Positions 33,924 through 40,413 of a stretch of 40,413 nt of DNA are shown here, in pieces (the stretch's first letter is position 1; each line of letters begins with the position of its first letter). The notes under the pieces were generated by a model. That model was given only the letters and a program-made list of their open reading frames with translations. It did no database searches and was not told where the DNA came from. Position numbers and translations under genes: made by a program. The stretch comes from DATACN01 sp038215095 (GTDB taxonomy: Bacteria > Actinomycetota > Thermoleophilia > Solirubrobacterales > Thermoleophilaceae): positions 1 to 40,413 of the forward strand of contig JBBQRG010000019.1 in the NCBI GenBank assembly GCA_038215095.1, in the 5' to 3' direction.

Positions 33924-34538
33924 CTATGGGAGGCAGGCAGGAGGCCCGCGGGGCGCGAGGTGGCGCCCGACGGGCCGGGTGCGCGGCAATACGAAGTCGG
34001 TGGGCAGCCGGACCGGGCGCCGCCTGGTGGCGAGTCGCTCAGAGCGCGAGCCGCGGGCGAGGACAACCGCTGCGCCTCGCAGCAGGAGCGCGATGAGCGC
34101 CGCGATCCCGAGCGCGAGCAGGAACGCGATCCAGCCGCCGTTCGCGAGCAGGCCGGAGAGGCCCGCCGGGTGCTGGCTCGAGAGCAGGCGCTCGGACAGC
34201 TCCTGGGCCGTGTAGATGGTGCACAGGACGCCGTATCCGAGCAGCCACGAGCGCGCGAACGACCAAGGCCTGGCCGGAGCACCGGCGGACGTCGCGCCCC
34301 TTGCGCGCCGCAGCTCGACGCCGAAGAGCGCGACCCCGGCCACGAGCATCGCCAGGACCAGCAGGACGACCAGAGAGAAGTACTCGTGTCCGGTCTTGTT
34401 GAAGATCTCGTGCCAGCCACCGCCGTAGCCGAGGATGTACCGGCCCTGGTGGACTACCAGGGCTCCCAGGGCAAGGAGCGCCGCCGCGCGCACGTGGCGC
34501 GCCAGGGGGCCGGATCGGTGATTGGCGTTGAAAGACAT
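33924..34538 (-). CDS. Four-helix integral membrane protein of unknown function
   Basis: 204 residues with four hydrophobic segments at about 14-30, 52-72, 93-112 and 132-156 and a basic, Pro-rich cytoplasmic tail. The first loop holds the conserved-looking motif HQGRYILGYGGG followed by TGHEYFSLV; two His and Tyr/Arg near the membrane border may bind a metal or haem (inference). Similar small membrane proteins occur in Actinobacteria, but I cannot name a family. It is divergent from tRNA-Arg and is followed by the RTX gene. Confidence 0.78.
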   Translation of the reverse strand: MSFNANHRSGPLARHVRAAALLALGALVVHQGRYILGYGGGWHEIFNKTGHEYFSLVVLLVLAMLVAGVALFGVELRRARGATSAGAPARPWSFARSWLLGYGVLCTIYTAQELSERLLSSQHPAGLSGLLANGGWIAFLLALGIAALIALLLRGAAVVLARGSRSERLATRRRPVRLPTDFVLPRTRPVGRHLAPRGPPACLP

Positions 34539-34577
34539 CTCCGCTCACCTGACAACGTTGCCGAGACCCTTGAAGTT

Positions 34578-34602
34578 GCGCCCCGAGTGCGCGTTGGGGC
34601 GC
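34578..34602. repeat. Inverted repeat upstream of tRNA-Arg
   Basis: Arms GCGCCCC (34578-34584) and GGGGCGC (34596-34602) directly ahead of the likely tRNA -10 element. It lies between the divergent membrane gene and the tRNA. Confidence 0.35.
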
Positions 34603-34603
34603 T

Positions 34604-34609
34604 TAGACT
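34604..34609 (+). promoter_or_regulatory. Putative -10 element of tRNA-Arg
   Basis: TAGACT ends ten bases before the mature tRNA 5' end. No convincing -35 box. Confidence 0.4.
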
Positions 34610-34619
34610 GGGCTGGCAG

Positions 34620-34692
34620 GCGCCCGTAGCTCAGTGGATAGAGCGCTGCCCTCCGGAGGCAGAAGTCGCAAGTTCGAATCTTGCCGGGCGCG
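34620..34692 (+). tRNA. tRNA-Arg (anticodon CCG)
   Basis: 73 bases fold as a full cloverleaf. Acceptor stem GCGCCCG/CGGGCGC with discriminator G; D stem GCTC/GAGC; anticodon stem CTGCC/GGCAG around loop CTCCGGA, giving anticodon CCG (reads CGG). Variable loop AAGTC; T arm GCAAG-TTCGAAT-CTTGC. No CCA is encoded, so the end must be trimmed (RNase Z is encoded in this window) and CCA added. Confidence 0.97.
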
Positions 34693-34792
34693 TGGCTGGC
34701 GCGAAAGCCAAACCGCATCTAGGGTGGGCTCGCGGCTGGACTGGAGCCTCGCGCGACTCTCCTTCCGCGCCGCCCCTACGCGCAAGAGGTCC

Positions 34793-34969
34793 ATGCCCTA
34801 CTTCAGATGTCCGATCTGCGCCCTCGTGGCGCACGCCCCCGACGAGGAAGCCGCAATCAGCTGCCCACGCTGCCGAGCCTTGAGCCGGGAATCGCAGCTG
34901 CTACCGCTCGAGGAGTCCATGCGGCGCGTCGACGTCCCACGCGAACAGGAGCCCCGGCCCGCGGCGTAG
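34793..34969 (+). CDS. Zinc-ribbon microprotein
   Basis: 58 residues starting MPYFRCPICALVAH with a second knuckle SCPRCRALSRES, giving a C-x2-C ... C-x2-C zinc ribbon over about residues 6-30, then a charged tail. The ATG is preceded by AAGAGGT. It starts 100 bases after tRNA-Arg and could be co-transcribed with it. The longer in-frame reading through the tRNA is not coding. Role unknown; such ribbons bind nucleic acids or proteins. Confidence 0.72.
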   Translation: MPYFRCPICALVAHAPDEEAAISCPRCRALSRESQLLPLEESMRRVDVPREQEPRPAA

Positions 34970-35011
34970 GAAGCTGCTTGGGAGGCAAGATACTCCCTCC
35001 GGAATCCGGCC

Positions 35012-36085
35012 TTAGCGGCGCAACGCCAGCGCCGCCCGCGTCATGCCCGCAAGCCCCAGCACGGCATCCCGGGCCGCGCGGTTGACGGCGGTCATGTTCA
35101 CGAACCCGTGCACCAGGCCGGGCGCGCGCCGCAGCGCCACCGGCACACCGGCCGCCCGCAGCGCGGCCGCGTAGGCCTCGCCCTCGTCGCGCAGCGGGTC
35201 GAAGGCGCCGGTGACCACGATCGAGGGCGGCAGGCCCGCGAGGTCGGGCGCGAGCAGCGGCGACAGGCGTGGGTCGGCCGGGTCCGCGCCGGTACCACCG
35301 AAGTAGTTCTCGTCGAACCAGCGGCGGCGGTCGCTCGTGAGGAAGAAGCCGTCGGCGAAGAGCTCGCGCGAGCGCGTGCCGCCGGTCAGGTCCGTCGGCG
35401 GGTAGATCAGCAGCTGAAGCGCTGGAGCCTGCTCGGCCTCGCGGGAAGCGACGGCCGCGAGGTTGGCGCCCGCGCTGTCGCCGCCGATAGCCACGCGCGT
35501 GGGGTCGGCCCCCAGGCGCTCGGCGTTCGCCTGCGCCCAGCGCAGCGCGGCGGCGGCGTCCTCGAGGCCTGCCGGGAACTTGTGCTCGGGCGCCAGCCGG
35601 TAGTCCACCGCGACCACGTGCACCCCGGCGTGGCGGCAGAGCAGGCGGCAGGTCTCGTCGTGGGTGTCGAGGTCGCCCGTGGTCCAGCCCCCTCCGTGCA
35701 GGTACACGAGCAGGGGGTGCGGCGCGCCCGGCTCGGCGGGCACGTAGTGGCGGGCCCCCAGCGCGCCGGCGCCGCCGTCCACCCGCAGCTCGCGCACGGC
35801 CCCGACCCTGGTCGGCCGCCCTGAGAAGGTGATCGCCTCGCTGCGCGTGTTCTCGCGGGCGTCGACCGGGTCCTCCCCGGCCGCTCTGCGAGCCAGCGCA
35901 CCCGCGCCGGTGCGCTCCGCGGCGGCCAGCAGCAGCTGGATGCCCGGGTCGAGCTGCTGGCCGTCGAGCCGGACCGGCGGGCTGCCGGAGAGGGCCAGCT
36001 GGACCCGCGGCGGCAGCCCCGCCGACGCCCTTGCCGCGGCTCCGAGGACGCGCTCGCGCGCGCTTTGGGACCGCGTGCGAGTCAC
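35012..36085 (-). CDS. Alpha/beta hydrolase, hormone-sensitive lipase (HSL) type
   Basis: 357 residues, GTG start. HSL-family esterase motifs: oxyanion HGGGW (130-134), nucleophile Ser S204 in GDSAG, catalytic Asp D296 in FDPLRDEG and His H326 in VHGF. DYRLAPEHKFPAG is also characteristic. It hydrolyses short or medium acyl esters. A helical cap precedes the core (about 1-95). TAGGGT seven bases upstream of the GTG suggests a leaderless transcript, divergent from the NeuD-like gene. Confidence 0.93.
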   Translation of the reverse strand: MTRTRSQSARERVLGAAARASAGLPPRVQLALSGSPPVRLDGQQLDPGIQLLLAAAERTGAGALARRAAGEDPVDARENTRSEAITFSGRPTRVGAVRELRVDGGAGALGARHYVPAEPGAPHPLLVYLHGGGWTTGDLDTHDETCRLLCRHAGVHVVAVDYRLAPEHKFPAGLEDAAAALRWAQANAERLGADPTRVAIGGDSAGANLAAVASREAEQAPALQLLIYPPTDLTGGTRSRELFADGFFLTSDRRRWFDENYFGGTGADPADPRLSPLLAPDLAGLPPSIVVTGAFDPLRDEGEAYAAALRAAGVPVALRRAPGLVHGFVNMTAVNRAARDAVLGLAGMTRAALALRR

Positions 36086-36092
36086 GGCCGCG

Positions 36093-36098
36093 ACCCTA
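36093..36098 (-). promoter_or_regulatory. Putative -10 element, leaderless esterase
   Basis: Minus-strand TAGGGT seven bases before the GTG at 36085; the same hexamer and spacing as in front of ribF. Confidence 0.45.
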
Positions 36099-36119
36099 CA
36101 CGGGCCGGGCCGGCGCGGC

Positions 36120-36125
36120 TATCGT
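36120..36125 (+). promoter_or_regulatory. Putative -10 element, leaderless NeuD-like gene
   Basis: TATCGT seven bases before the GTG at 36133. It is back to back with the esterase -10, only 21 bases away. Confidence 0.4.
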
Positions 36126-36132
36126 CGCGCCG

Positions 36133-36771
36133 GTGCGGGAGGGCCTCGTCATCCTGGGAACGCGCTCGTTCGCCGAGGAGGTCGCGGACCTGGCCGCGCA
36201 GTGCGGGCACGAGGTCGCCGCCTTCGTCGAGAACTGGGAGCGCGAGCGCTGCTCCGAGCCGCTGCTCGGCCGCGACGTCGTCTGGATCGACGACAGTGCC
36301 GCGCTCGCCCGGGACCACGCGGCGGTGTGCGCGCTCGGGACAACGAAGCGACGCGGCTTCGTGGAGCAGGCCCGCGCTCAAGGCTTCGGCTTCGCGACGC
36401 TCGTGCACCCCTCCGCCGTGCTGGCGCCCTCGGTCCAGCTCGGGCCCGGCACCATCGTCGGCGCAGGTGCGGTGATCGCGGCGCATGCCCGGATCGGCGC
36501 CCACGTGATCGTGAACCGCGGCGTGCTCTTGGGGCATCACACGCAGGTCGGGGACTACGCGACGATCTCGCCCGGCGCGAACGTGGCCGGCTGCGTGACG
36601 ATCGGCCAGCAGGCCTACCTGGGGATGGCGGCGGCCGTGCTCGACCACCGCCGGGTGGGCGCGGGCTCGGTGGTCGCCGCCGGCGCGCTCGTGACCCGCG
36701 ACGTCGCTGACAGCACTCGCGTACAGGGCCTGCCGGCTCGCACGGTGGCGGAAGCGATCGAGCCCCACTAG
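36133..36771 (+). CDS. NeuD/PglD-like left-handed beta-helix acyltransferase
   Basis: 212 residues from the GTG at 36133. The N-terminal nucleotide-sugar-binding part (GLVILGTRSFAEEVADLAAQ ... LGTTKRRGFVEQA) is followed by about six hexapeptide turns. These include ATLVHPSAVLAPSVQLGPGTIVG, HVIVNRGVLLGHHTQVGDYATISPGA and SVVAAGALVTRDV. The catalytic His of the family sits in the LGHH segment. Such enzymes O- or N-acetylate a sugar on a nucleotide or lipid carrier. It is directly followed, stop to start, by a glycosyltransferase, so the two likely decorate one glycan. Confidence 0.88.
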   Translation: MREGLVILGTRSFAEEVADLAAQCGHEVAAFVENWERERCSEPLLGRDVVWIDDSAALARDHAAVCALGTTKRRGFVEQARAQGFGFATLVHPSAVLAPSVQLGPGTIVGAGAVIAAHARIGAHVIVNRGVLLGHHTQVGDYATISPGANVAGCVTIGQQAYLGMAAAVLDHRRVGAGSVVAAGALVTRDVADSTRVQGLPARTVAEAIEPH

Positions 36772-37938
36772 ATGCCGGCCGGCATCTCGCTCTGCGTGAT
36801 GACGGCGGGTCCGCCGGAGCGCGTGCGGGCGCTGCTCGAGGCCTGTCGCGAGGGGGTCGACGAGATCGTGCTCGTCGCGGACGCGAGCGGCGGCCTGGCG
36901 ACGCTCGACGCCTGCGCCGACCTCGCGGACGCCCGCTTCAGCGTGGACTGCTCCTCGGTGGTGGTGGCGCTGGGCTGGATGCTGCTGCAATGCCGCGGCG
37001 ACTGGATCCTGCGGCTGGACGACGACGAGGTGCCCGGCCAGGGCCTGCTCGCGGAGCTGCGCGAGCTTGCCGCGGACCGCTTTCCGACGAACGCCGCGAT
37101 CCGGCGCCGCTGGCTGTACCCGGGCCGCGAGGGCTACCTGGCCACGCCCCCATGGCGGCCGGACTTCCAGGTCCGCTTCGTGCGCAACGTGCCCGGGATC
37201 TGGTCCTTCCCCGGAGTGGTGCACGACGGCCTCGCGGTGGCCGGCGAGCGGCGCCTGGCCGCCGCGCCGGTGTACCACGCCGACCTGCTGCTTTCGGATC
37301 TCGAGAGCCGCCGCGCCAAGCGCGAGCGCTTCGCGAGCGCGCGGCCCGGTGTCGCCTCGGACGGCTTCCCCGTGAACGACATGTACGTGCCGGAGGACCA
37401 TGACGTGGACACCGCCCCGGTCCCCGAGACCGACCGCGCCCTGATCGAGCGGGTCCTGGACGGCAGCGAAGCCCCGGCCGGCCTCCGGGCCATCGGAGCA
37501 CCGCCGCGCCACGCCGGCCGCGAGGAGCTCGAGCGCCCGACGGCGGCCCGCAGCGTCCTGCCGGGCGCCTACCGGGCGGCCGTCCGGCTCGAGCCGGACC
37601 AGGCGCCGCTGGTGGCCGGAGAGGCGCGCCAGCTGGAGTTCGTCGTCGAGAACCGCGGCGACGAATGGTGGCCGCGCGGCGACGTGCCGCCCTACATCCG
37701 GCTCGCCGCGCGCTGGCTGGGCGGCGGCTCAGGCGCGGCGGAGGCGCGCGCCGTGTTCACCGAGACGGTCCGGCCGGGCCAGGCCACGCGCGTGATGCTG
37801 CGCATCGTCGCTCCCCCCGCCCCCGGCCGCCACACGCTCGAGGTGGACCTCGTCCACGAGCACGTGCGCTGGTTCGGCTGCGCGGCCCGGCTTGAGCTGG
37901 AGGTGGTCAGCCGCCCGCGACCGCGGGCAGGATCGTGA
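36772..37938 (+). CDS. GT2-type glycosyltransferase with C-terminal beta-sandwich
   Basis: 388 residues, ATG immediately after the NeuD-like stop. Residues 1-215 form a GT-A fold: ISLCVMTAGPPERVRALLEAC, DEIVLVADASG, a long GWMLLQCRGDWILRLDDDEVP with the metal-binding DDD, and RWLYPGREGYLATPPW. Residues about 275-385 form an Ig-like domain (VAGEARQLEFVVENRG, VRPGQATRVMLRIVAPPAPGRHTLEVDLV), a module I recall on other actinobacterial surface-glycan enzymes. No transmembrane helix. The donor and acceptor are unknown. The 3' end overlaps the convergent cysO-like gene by 32 bases. Confidence 0.83.
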   Translation: MPAGISLCVMTAGPPERVRALLEACREGVDEIVLVADASGGLATLDACADLADARFSVDCSSVVVALGWMLLQCRGDWILRLDDDEVPGQGLLAELRELAADRFPTNAAIRRRWLYPGREGYLATPPWRPDFQVRFVRNVPGIWSFPGVVHDGLAVAGERRLAAAPVYHADLLLSDLESRRAKRERFASARPGVASDGFPVNDMYVPEDHDVDTAPVPETDRALIERVLDGSEAPAGLRAIGAPPRHAGREELERPTAARSVLPGAYRAAVRLEPDQAPLVAGEARQLEFVVENRGDEWWPRGDVPPYIRLAARWLGGGSGAAEARAVFTETVRPGQATRVMLRIVAPPAPGRHTLEVDLVHEHVRWFGCAARLELEVVSRPRPRAGS

Positions 37939-38182
37939 CCTCGTCCCCGTCGTCGACCTCGGTCTCGAGGCCGTCCAGGAAGCGAATGTCCTCGCCGCCC
38001 ACGTAGACGTTCACGAAGCGGCGCAGGTCGCCGTCCTCGGCGATGCGGTCGCGCAGGCCGTCGAAGCGGTCATAGAGGCCGTCGAGCACCTCGCCGACGG
38101 TCGTGGCGCCGTCGACCGAGGTCTCGGACTCGCCACCGGTCACGCTCCGGAGCTGCGTGGGGATCTTCACGGTCACCGACAT
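37907..38182 (-). CDS. cysO: CysO-like MoaD/ThiS-fold sulfur carrier protein
   Basis: 91 residues with a beta-grasp pattern and a C-terminal VTILPAVAGG, the Gly-Gly needed for adenylation and thiocarboxylate formation. It resembles Mycobacterium CysO through the whole length (VTVKIPTQLR, LRRFVNVYVGGEDIRFLDGL, DGDEVTILPAVAGG). In mycobacteria CysO-COSH gives sulfur to CysM to make cysteine. Here the partner upstream is a threonine-synthase-like enzyme 21 bases away, and both follow a SAM riboswitch. No CysM, JAMM protease or MoeZ-type activator lies in the window. No Shine-Dalgarno is visible; TATATT lies upstream, so it may also be transcribed separately. Confidence 0.9.
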   Translation of the reverse strand: MSVTVKIPTQLRSVTGGESETSVDGATTVGEVLDGLYDRFDGLRDRIAEDGDLRRFVNVYVGGEDIRFLDGLETEVDDGDEVTILPAVAGG

Positions 38183-38203
38183 TGGGCGGGGAAATATACG
38201 AAG

Positions 38204-39430
38204 TCAGACCGCTGTGGCCAGCCCGGCCTCGAATGACTCGAGTGTCGGGTCGATCTCGTGCGTCTCGAAAGTGCCCCTAACGGCGTCGAGCGTCTTCAGT
38301 CCCTCGCCGGTGATCAGCAGCACCACGCGCTCGTCGGAGTCGATCTCTCCGGCCTCGGCGAGTTTGCGCAGGGTTGCCGTGGTCACGCCGCCGGCGGTCT
38401 CGGTGAAGATGCCCGTGGTCTCGGCCAGCAGCCGGATGCCCTGGCGGATCTCCTCGTCGGACACTGACGCGATCGAGCCGCCAGTCGAGCGGGCCAGGTC
38501 GAGCGCGTAGGGGCCGTCGGCCGGGTTGCCGATGGCGAGCGACTTCGCGATCGTTCGCGGGCGCACGGGCTTGCACACGTCCCAGCCCGCCTCGTAGGCC
38601 TTGGCGACCGGCGAGCAGCCCTCGGCCTGCGCGCCGCTCATGGCGGGCGCGTCGCCCTCGACCAGCCCGACCTCGCGCCACTCGGCGAAGCCCTGGGCGA
38701 CCTTGGTGAACAGCGAGCCCGAGGCGATCGGCGCCACCACGCGGTCCGGCTGCTGGAAGCCGAGGCCCTCGGCGATCTCGTACGCGAGCGTCTTCGAGCC
38801 CTGCGAGTAGTAGGGCCGCACGTTCACGTTCACGAACGCCCAGCTCTCGCGCTCGGCGGCAAGCTCGGTGCAGAGCCGGTTCACGTCGTCGTAGTTGCCG
38901 CGCACGGTCACGAGGTGGGTGCCGTACACGCCCGTGGCGAGGATCTTCTGCTCCTCGAGGTCCGCCGGGATGAACACGTAGGACTCGAGCCCGGCGGCCG
39001 CGGAATGGGCCGCCACCGCGTTGGCCAGGTTGCCCGTGGACGCGCAGGCGATGGTCTCGTAGCCGAGCTCGCGCGCCTTGGCCAGCGCCACCGAGACGAC
39101 CCGGTCCTTGAAGGAGTGCGTCGGGTTGGCGGCGTCGTTCTTCACCCAGACCTCGCGCAGGCCGAGCTTCCGGGCCAGGCGGTCGGCGCGGATCAGCGGG
39201 GTGCAGCCGGCGGGCAGCGCGGTCCGCGGCGCCTGCTCGAAGGGCAGGAAGTCCGCGTAGCGCCAGAGGTTCTGCGGTCCGGCCTGGATGCGCCGCTTGG
39301 CGCTGTCGGGCTCGATGTCGCCGAAGTCGTAGGTCACCTCCAGCGGCCCGAAGCAGGCGTCGCACACGTAGCGCGCCTCCAGCGCATAGCTGGTCCCGCA
39401 CTCCTTGCACTTGAGCGATTCAACCGACAC
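38204..39430 (-). CDS. thrC: Threonine synthase-like PLP enzyme with zinc ribbon
   Basis: 408 residues, GTG start with GGAAGGGG upstream. An N-terminal zinc ribbon has C8/C11 and C23/C26 (CKEC, CDAC). Fold-type II PLP domain: substrate loop GCTPLIRA, PLP Lys K108 in NPTHSFKDR, phosphate-binding ASTGN and a C-terminal TGEGLKTLD. By family it converts O-phosphohomoserine to threonine. The SAM riboswitch and the adjoining sulfur carrier gene raise the alternative that it makes homocysteine from O-phosphohomoserine and a protein thiocarboxylate. Sequence alone cannot decide; many Actinobacteria carry a second thrC next to a MoaD/ThiS gene (recollection). Confidence 0.9.
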   Translation of the reverse strand: MSVESLKCKECGTSYALEARYVCDACFGPLEVTYDFGDIEPDSAKRRIQAGPQNLWRYADFLPFEQAPRTALPAGCTPLIRADRLARKLGLREVWVKNDAANPTHSFKDRVVSVALAKARELGYETIACASTGNLANAVAAHSAAAGLESYVFIPADLEEQKILATGVYGTHLVTVRGNYDDVNRLCTELAAERESWAFVNVNVRPYYSQGSKTLAYEIAEGLGFQQPDRVVAPIASGSLFTKVAQGFAEWREVGLVEGDAPAMSGAQAEGCSPVAKAYEAGWDVCKPVRPRTIAKSLAIGNPADGPYALDLARSTGGSIASVSDEEIRQGIRLLAETTGIFTETAGGVTTATLRKLAEAGEIDSDERVVLLITGEGLKTLDAVRGTFETHEIDPTLESFEAGLATAV

Positions 39431-39434
39431 TTAA

Positions 39435-39488
39435 GCCCCTTCCAAGTCGAAAGCCTCCGCTGCTTGTGAAACGGAGGCCGGAAGGCGC
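39435..39488 (-). promoter_or_regulatory. Riboswitch expression platform sequestering the thrC ribosome binding site
   Basis: On the minus strand GCGCCTTCC (39488-39480) can pair with GGAAGGGGC (39443-39435), the thrC Shine-Dalgarno, in eight of nine positions. It encloses a seven-base hairpin GCCTCCG/CGGAGGC (39478-39472 with 39459-39453). Only three T residues follow the inner hairpin, so control is more likely at translation than at termination. Confidence 0.6.
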
Positions 39489-39492
39489 CCGA

Positions 39493-39593
39493 TCACATCT
39501 CGATGGAATTGGCACCTTTCCCAGAGGACGTACGTCCGCCAGTTGGTTGCCGGGGCTTCACCGGGCCATGTCCCTCCACCCCTCTCGATGCAA
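39493..39593 (-). ncRNA. SAM riboswitch aptamer (SAM-I clan)
   Basis: The S-box core is present in order on the minus strand: P1 5' strand TTGCATC, then GAGAGGGGTGGAGGGA, then GGCCCGGTGAAGCCCCGGCAACC in two pieces (P2 with kink-turn-like GGTGAAG). A P3 arm with the palindrome GGACGTACGTCC follows, then AAAGGTGCCAATTCC and P1 3' strand GATGTGA. P1 forms seven pairs including two G-U. Only five bases separate AATTCC from P1, so the P4 helix of standard SAM-I is missing; it may belong to the SAM-I/IV variant group. It controls thrC and probably cysO. Confidence 0.9.
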
Positions 39594-39612
39594 CGGCTAT
39601 GTCTGGAAGAGA

Positions 39613-39618
39613 GGATAA
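39613..39618 (-). promoter_or_regulatory. Putative -10 element for the riboswitch-thrC transcript
   Basis: TATCCT on the minus strand about 20 bases ahead of P1; transcription from about 39606 would give a leader of about 175 bases. The -35 region is unclear and overlaps the corA-side -10. Confidence 0.4.
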
Positions 39619-39632
39619 CGCCCGACGCAAGT

Positions 39633-39638
39633 AGAATC
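39633..39638 (+). promoter_or_regulatory. Putative -10 element for the CorA-like gene
   Basis: TAGAAT on the plus strand, 46 bases before the ATG at 39685. It is divergent from, and adjacent to, the thrC promoter. Confidence 0.4.
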
Positions 39639-39684
39639 ATCCACGTGTTGCCCTCGACCGTGTCAGACGACCCCCTCAGTACCA

Positions 39685-40413
39685 ATGCCGAGCCTTCCGA
39701 AGCCCCGTCTCAGGCGCTCCACTCGGTCGCGGGTCGACGGCGGCCAGGCGCCCGCTCGCACTGAGCCCCGCGTAGAGATCGTCGAGGGCCACGGCCTTCG
39801 CTGGATCAACATCGAGCGGCCCACGCCGGCCGACCGCGCCTGGCTCGAGGAGCACTTCGAGTTTCACGCACTCGACTACGAGGACGTCGCGTCGCGCAAC
39901 CAGCGCCCGAAGATCGACGAGTACGACGACTACCTGTTCATCGTTCTCCACTTCCCCGTCTACGACAAGGGCGTCGGGCGGCTGAACGCGGCCGAGCTGG
40001 ACATGTTCGTCGGGCCGGACTTCCTGATCACGCTGCCGAACACCCCGCTGCCCCCGGTCGAGTACCTCTTCGAGCGCTGTCGCGCCTCCGAGGAGATGCG
40101 CGACCAGCTCTTCTCGAAGGGGCCGGGCTACCTGCTCTACAAGATCGTCGACGACTCCTTCGACTACTGCTTCCCGATGCTGCGCAAGGTCGGCAACAAG
40201 CTCGAGCGCCTCGAGCAGGACATCTTCGAGGGCCGCTCCCAGGAGGTCGTGCGCGACATCTCCAACGCCAAACAGGAGATCGTCGGCTTCCGCAAGGTCA
40301 TGCGCCCGCAGCGCTCGGTGCTCCACGACCTCGAGCGCACCAAGCAGCGCTACATCGCCGAGGACCTGGACATCTACTTCGACGACATCGTCGACGCGGC
40401 GGAGCGGATCTGG
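39685..40413 (+). CDS. corA: CorA-like magnesium/divalent cation transporter, N-terminal part
   Basis: 243 codons in the window, running off the right edge. The cytoplasmic CorA domain is recognisable: RWINIERPTPADRAWLEEHF, HALDYEDVASRNQRPKIDEYDDYLFIVLHF, VGPDFLITLPN, YLLYKIVDDSFDYCFPMLRKVGNKLERLEQDIF and then the long stalk helix (RKVMRPQRSVLHDL). The two C-terminal membrane helices with the GMN selectivity motif would lie beyond the window. The ATG follows a basic, flexible N-terminus of about 30 residues; a slightly different start is possible. Confidence 0.87.
   Translation, partial: MPSLPKPRLRRSTRSRVDGGQAPARTEPRVEIVEGHGLRWINIERPTPADRAWLEEHFEFHALDYEDVASRNQRPKIDEYDDYLFIVLHFPVYDKGVGRLNAAELDMFVGPDFLITLPNTPLPPVEYLFERCRASEEMRDQLFSKGPGYLLYKIVDDSFDYCFPMLRKVGNKLERLEQDIFEGRSQEVVRDISNAKQEIVGFRKVMRPQRSVLHDLERTKQRYIAEDLDIYFDDIVDAAERIW

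Noticed and set aside
34578..34602. Inverted repeat upstream of the tRNA as an attachment site or terminator
   Set aside because: There is no T-tract and no upstream plus-strand gene to terminate; no integrase or second copy of the tRNA end is present.
33849..34883. Long plus-strand open frame crossing the tRNA gene
   Set aside because: It runs antisense to the membrane protein and reads through a perfect tRNA cloverleaf, so it is not coding.

Overview
The window is very GC-rich, almost fully coding, and carries the actinobacterial core order rimP-nusA-ylxR-infB-ylxP-rbfA-nrnA-truB-ribF-rpsO-pnp plus mihF-gmk-rpoZ-coaBC. A NusA with an extra Cys/His tail, a class 1B dihydroorotate dehydrogenase (PyrK/PyrD) and frequent TANNNT-type leaderless starts point to a deep-branching actinobacterium, most likely Thermoleophilia/Solirubrobacterales. 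This placement is by recognition, not by a search. Most genes lie on the minus strand, so the text below often reads from high to low coordinates.

Layout. (1) 1-11.7 kb: a translation/transcription superoperon running leftwards from rimP to pnp. A putative attenuator sits in front of rimP. A secreted M14 carboxypeptidase and an AhpE-type peroxiredoxin are wedged between rpsO and pnp. (2) 11.7-16.5 kb: dtd followed by a GMC alcohol oxidase and an aldehyde dehydrogenase (an alcohol to aldehyde to acid pair), a plus-strand YbjN-like gene and a GNAT enzyme. (3) 16.5-19.4 kb: mihF, gmk, rpoZ, coaBC and a TPR protein. (4) 19.6-29.4 kb: a pyrimidine operon pyrR-pyrB-pyrC-carA-[GNAT, truncated SnoaL]-carB-pyrK-pyrD, headed by a clear PyrR-binding hairpin that contains the pyrR ribosome binding site. 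(5) 29.4-33.1 kb: rnz, an ACT-like protein, an acyltransferase flanked by a 22-bp direct repeat, a phosphoesterase, a rhodanese and the remains of a second acyltransferase. (6) 33.1-37.9 kb: an RTX-repeat secreted protein, a membrane protein, tRNA-Arg(CCG), a zinc-ribbon microprotein, an HSL-type esterase, and a NeuD-like acyltransferase with a GT2 glycosyltransferase. (7) 37.9-40.4 kb: a SAM riboswitch controlling a threonine-synthase-like gene and a CysO-like sulfur carrier, then a divergent CorA-type transporter cut by the window end.

The two most interesting points are these. First, the SAM-controlled thrC-cysO pair has the parts list for sulfur-carrier-dependent homocysteine formation from O-phosphohomoserine (inference). 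Second, ylxR, truB, gmk, a SnoaL-like gene and a zinc-ribbon GNAT gene all lack an ATG/GTG/TTG at the position their conserved domain requires. In four of the five the only candidate initiator (CTG, GTA or ATA) overlaps the stop codon of the preceding gene.
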